From: an uncultured Bacilli bacterium
GTDB lineage: Bacteria; Bacillota_I; Bacilli_A; RF39; UBA660
NCBI GenBank assembly: GCA_947631365.1
Contig: CANRLB010000048.1
Location: forward strand, 1-8,393
Direction: 5' to 3'
Length of the DNA: 8,393 bases
Shown: positions 6,546 to 8,393 of the stretch, in pieces
Numbering within the stretch: the stretch's first letter is position 1
How the letters are laid out: each line of letters begins with the position of its first letter
Translations under genes and position numbers: made by a program
Notes under the pieces: model-generated
Told to the model about the DNA's origin: nothing
Database searches by the model: none
Seen by the model: only the letters and a program-made list of their open reading frames with translations

Positions 6546-6574
6546 ATACTATCATATTTTTTCTAAAATGTTAA
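6546..6574 (-). promoter_or_regulatory. Possible internal promoter for the lipoprotein gene
   Basis: TTAACA (6574-6569), overlapping the stop codon of the transglycosylase gene, is followed after 17 bases by TAGTAT (6551-6546), with TGA just before it giving an extended -10 (TGATAGTAT). The -10 matches consensus at 4 of 6 positions. The leader to the ATG at 6528 would be about 10 bases, short but long enough for the GTGAT site. Such matches are frequent in AT-rich DNA. Confidence 0.35.
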
Positions 6575-7761
6575 TGAATAGTAATATTATTATTTGGAAA
6601 ATGAGATAATATCTTTTTAATACTTTTTTTATTTAAATTAAAGACTGATATATAATAATTAATTATTTGACTGCTGTTTTCACGATCTAGTTTTCCAGAT
6701 AAGCATAAAGTATATAATAAGAAATCCATATCTGAAATTTTCTTTCTCTTTCCAAAAAACTCATTAATATTAGCATAAATTTTTTTATTATAAAAGACAG
6801 GAGCAAATTTTAAATAAGCTGCTAAAATAAAATTTTTAAAATATAAATCACTAACTCTATCATAATTATTCTTATAATAGGCTTTCAAGCCACCAAAAAA
6901 CATAGGGGTATAAACTAGCTCAGCAATTTTTCGTTGATATTTTTTAGTAAATCCTGATTTAACAGCAATAGAGCGAAATAATTGCATTTCTATAGTAGAA
7001 TGACCATTTATAACTCTATTTAAAAAAGTTGGTAAATCTTCAAGTTGCTTTATAAATTGGCTAAAAGAATATTTAATAAATTTAATAATATGTATTAATT
7101 TATGTTTTCTTCCTTTCGCATTTTCTATTTTTGCTATTACTTCATTTATACGATTGATTCTATATTTTATATAATCATAACATATTATTGTATAACTATG
7201 AGGTCTTTCAAAAAAAGATTTATCTTCAATAAATAATAAGATTTTTTGTTTATTTTTATCTAATTCATCATAATGGCCAAAGTTTATTTTATTATTTAAT
7301 TTATTTATTGTTTCATCAAAAGTTGATAATTCAAATTCATTGCTACTTATAAATAATAAAATCTGAAACATTATAAATGCCACTACTAAGTACATTATTA
7401 ATGGAGGAATTTTAGTAATTTCTAAAAAGTAATCACTTAAAAAGAATAAGCAAATAATATAAAAACCAAATAAATATTTAAATAATAACAAATAAATAAA
7501 ATCATAAATTTTATATCTAATTTTTCTAATAATTTTGAGCTTGTAATTATCACTTATTAAAAATTCAAAATATAAAAAAGCACATATTAAAAAAAGCAAT
7601 ATCATTTTTTGGATATCCAAAATATTAAAAATAGTTAATAATATAATGAATAAATAAATTATTATAATTTTTTTATTATCTTTAATATTATTATTACATA
7701 AATAGGTTAATAAAAATATTGCAAAAATTATATATAAATTGTTATTAAAAAAATATTCCAT
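6571..7761 (-). CDS. Membrane-anchored divergent GT51 (peptidoglycan transglycosylase-like) protein
   Basis: The 396-residue product has about five hydrophobic segments in residues 8-140 (near 8-21, 31-48, 52-70, 87-110 and 118-139), then a domain recalling glycosyltransferase family 51, which polymerises lipid II into glycan strands. GT51 motif 1 (EDxxFxxH) appears as IEDKSFFER at 178-186, keeping the catalytic Glu (E179) but with Arg for His. Motif 2 (GGSTITQQ) appears as GHSTIEMQL at 253-261. Motif 3 (RKxxE) appears as RKIAE at 277-281. Motif 4 (KxxILxxYLN) is only faint, as KNFILAAYL at 309-317. No transpeptidase domain follows, so it is monofunctional. The multi-pass N terminus differs from the single helix of ordinary MtgA or PBP1 proteins. 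Start: ATG at 7761 with AGGTGA (7774-7769) seven bases upstream. It is the first gene after the tuf terminator, with its own promoter. Fold call good, activity and acceptor uncertain. Confidence 0.78.
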   Translation of the reverse strand: MEYFFNNNLYIIFAIFLLTYLCNNNIKDNKKIIIIYLFIILLTIFNILDIQKMILLFLICAFLYFEFLISDNYKLKIIRKIRYKIYDFIYLLLFKYLFGFYIICLFFLSDYFLEITKIPPLIMYLVVAFIMFQILLFISSNEFELSTFDETINKLNNKINFGHYDELDKNKQKILLFIEDKSFFERPHSYTIICYDYIKYRINRINEVIAKIENAKGRKHKLIHIIKFIKYSFSQFIKQLEDLPTFLNRVINGHSTIEMQLFRSIAVKSGFTKKYQRKIAELVYTPMFFGGLKAYYKNNYDRVSDLYFKNFILAAYLKFAPVFYNKKIYANINEFFGKRKKISDMDFLLYTLCLSGKLDRENSSQIINYYISVFNLNKKSIKKILSHFPNNNITIH

Positions 7762-7785
7762 AGTAGCTTCACCTACAATTTTTAT

Positions 7786-7814
7786 ATTATAAACTGTTTT
7801 TTACAATATATCTA
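7786..7814 (-). promoter_or_regulatory. Sigma-A promoter for the envelope gene cluster
   Basis: TAGATA (7814-7809), a 17-base spacer and a perfect TATAAT (7791-7786) lie on the minus strand between the tuf terminator and the transglycosylase ATG. Transcription would start about 20 bases before the ATG at 7761, and the AGGTGA ribosome binding site lies in that leader. This suggests the envelope genes do not depend on tuf read-through. Confidence 0.62.
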
Positions 7815-7835
7815 TAAATTTAAAATAAAAAGCAT

Positions 7836-7858
7836 AAAAAAAGTAGCCGAAGCTACTT
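7836..7858 (-). terminator. Rho-independent terminator of tuf with UUCG tetraloop
   Basis: AAGTAGC and GCTACTT form a perfect 7-bp stem closed by a C(UUCG)G tetraloop, an unusually stable loop, followed directly by a run of T. It starts seven bases after the EF-Tu stop codon at 7866. Confidence 0.92.
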
Positions 7859-7865
7859 AATTTAA

Positions 7866-8393
7866 TTATTTAATAATTTCTGATACTACACCAGCACCAA
7901 CAGTACGTCCACCTTCACGAATTGAGAATTTAGTACCATTTTCAAGTGCTACTGGAGCAATTAGTTCTACTGTCATATCAACATTATCACCAGGCATTAC
8001 CATTTCAACACCTTGAGGTAACTCGATAACACCAGTTACATCTGTAGTACGGAAATAGAATTGTGGACGATAATTTGAGAAGAATGGAGTATGACGTCCG
8101 CCTTCTTCTTTAGATAGAACATAAACACTTGCTTTAAATTTAGTATGAGGAGTAACACTTCCTGGTTTAGCAAGTACTTGGCCACGTTCAACATCTTCAC
8201 GAGCGATACCACGTAATAATACCCCAGCATTATCCCCAGCTTGAGCAAAGTCAAGTGATTTACGGAACATCTCAATACCAGTAACAACTGATTTTTGAGT
8301 AGGTCTTAAACCAACAATTTCAACTTCGTCATTAAGATTTAACTTACCACGTTCAACACGTCCTGTAACAACAGTACCACGTCCTGAAATAGT
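7866..8393 (-). CDS. tuf: Elongation factor Tu, C-terminal part (5' end outside window)
   Basis: The frame enters at the right edge and gives the last 175 residues of EF-Tu, the GTPase that delivers aminoacyl-tRNA to the ribosome; about 220 N-terminal residues including the GTP-binding domain lie outside. Domain 2 is recognisable from TISGRGTVVTGRVERG, VGLRPTQKSVVTGIEMFRKS and LRGIAREDVERGQVLAKPGS. Domain 3 is recognisable from PHTKFKASVYVLSKEEGGRH, RPQFYFRTTDVTG, MPGDNVDMTVEL and the terminal GGRTVGAGVVSEIIK. There is no frameshift or unusual residue. Base composition is clearly less AT-rich than every other gene here, as expected for a highly expressed, strongly conserved gene. It is a reliable marker for placing the organism. 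Confidence 0.99.
   Translation of the reverse strand, partial: TISGRGTVVTGRVERGKLNLNDEVEIVGLRPTQKSVVTGIEMFRKSLDFAQAGDNAGVLLRGIAREDVERGQVLAKPGSVTPHTKFKASVYVLSKEEGGRHTPFFSNYRPQFYFRTTDVTGVIELPQGVEMVMPGDNVDMTVELIAPVALENGTKFSIREGGRTVGAGVVSEIIK

Noticed and set aside
8036..8287. Minus-strand 83-codon frame overlapping tuf
   Set aside because: It is an alternative frame of the EF-Tu gene, whose own frame is unmistakable over its full visible length.
1..8393. CRISPR array, tRNA genes, insertion sequences or phage genes
   Set aside because: No regularly spaced direct repeats, cloverleaf-like GC-rich segments, transposase or integrase motifs were seen; nearly all DNA is accounted for by the minus-strand genes.

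Overview
The window is very AT-rich outside its right end, and every supported gene lies on the minus strand. Tryptophan is encoded by TGG, and TGA ends two genes (the 33-residue small gene and the sortase). This supports the standard bacterial code rather than the Mollicutes code. A class B sortase with a matching surface protein, a lipoprotein signal, a peptidoglycan-type glycosyltransferase, GGTGA-type ribosome binding sites and a Firmicutes-like EF-Tu point to an extremely low-GC, walled Bacilli/Firmicutes lineage. An uncultured gut RF39/RFN20-like group is a guess from general similarity, not a proven placement.

Layout in the direction of transcription (right to left). (1) 8393-7866 is the 3' part of tuf (EF-Tu), closed by a C(UUCG)G hairpin terminator at 7858-7836. 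(2) 7761-3203 is a cell-envelope cluster: a membrane-anchored divergent GT51 transglycosylase, an Asn-rich lipoprotein, a helical HEPN/DUF5677-like protein overlapping the lipoprotein gene, a class B sortase with a TTG start, and a secreted protein with an NPNTAD sorting signal. A good promoter precedes the transglycosylase. Weaker promoter candidates precede the lipoprotein and the surface protein, and a hairpin terminator follows the surface protein. (3) 3070-1413 is a two-gene unit with a strong promoter: a 33-residue small gene joined by an ATGA overlap to an uncharacterised 519-residue protein. (4) 1305 to the left edge is a gene with its own extended -10 promoter. It encodes a PemK/MazF-like N-terminal domain followed by at least two, perhaps three, copies of a beta-rich repeat, and it runs out of the window.

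The simplest reading of the middle block is a small cell-surface module. The sortase would attach the NPNTAD protein to peptidoglycan, the GT51-like enzyme would make or modify glycan at the membrane, and the lipoprotein would sit on the outer face of the membrane. The roles of the HEPN-like, 519-residue and PemK-like proteins cannot be read from sequence alone. I see no tRNA, rRNA, CRISPR array, transposase or attachment site. No gene-free stretch exceeds about 135 bases.
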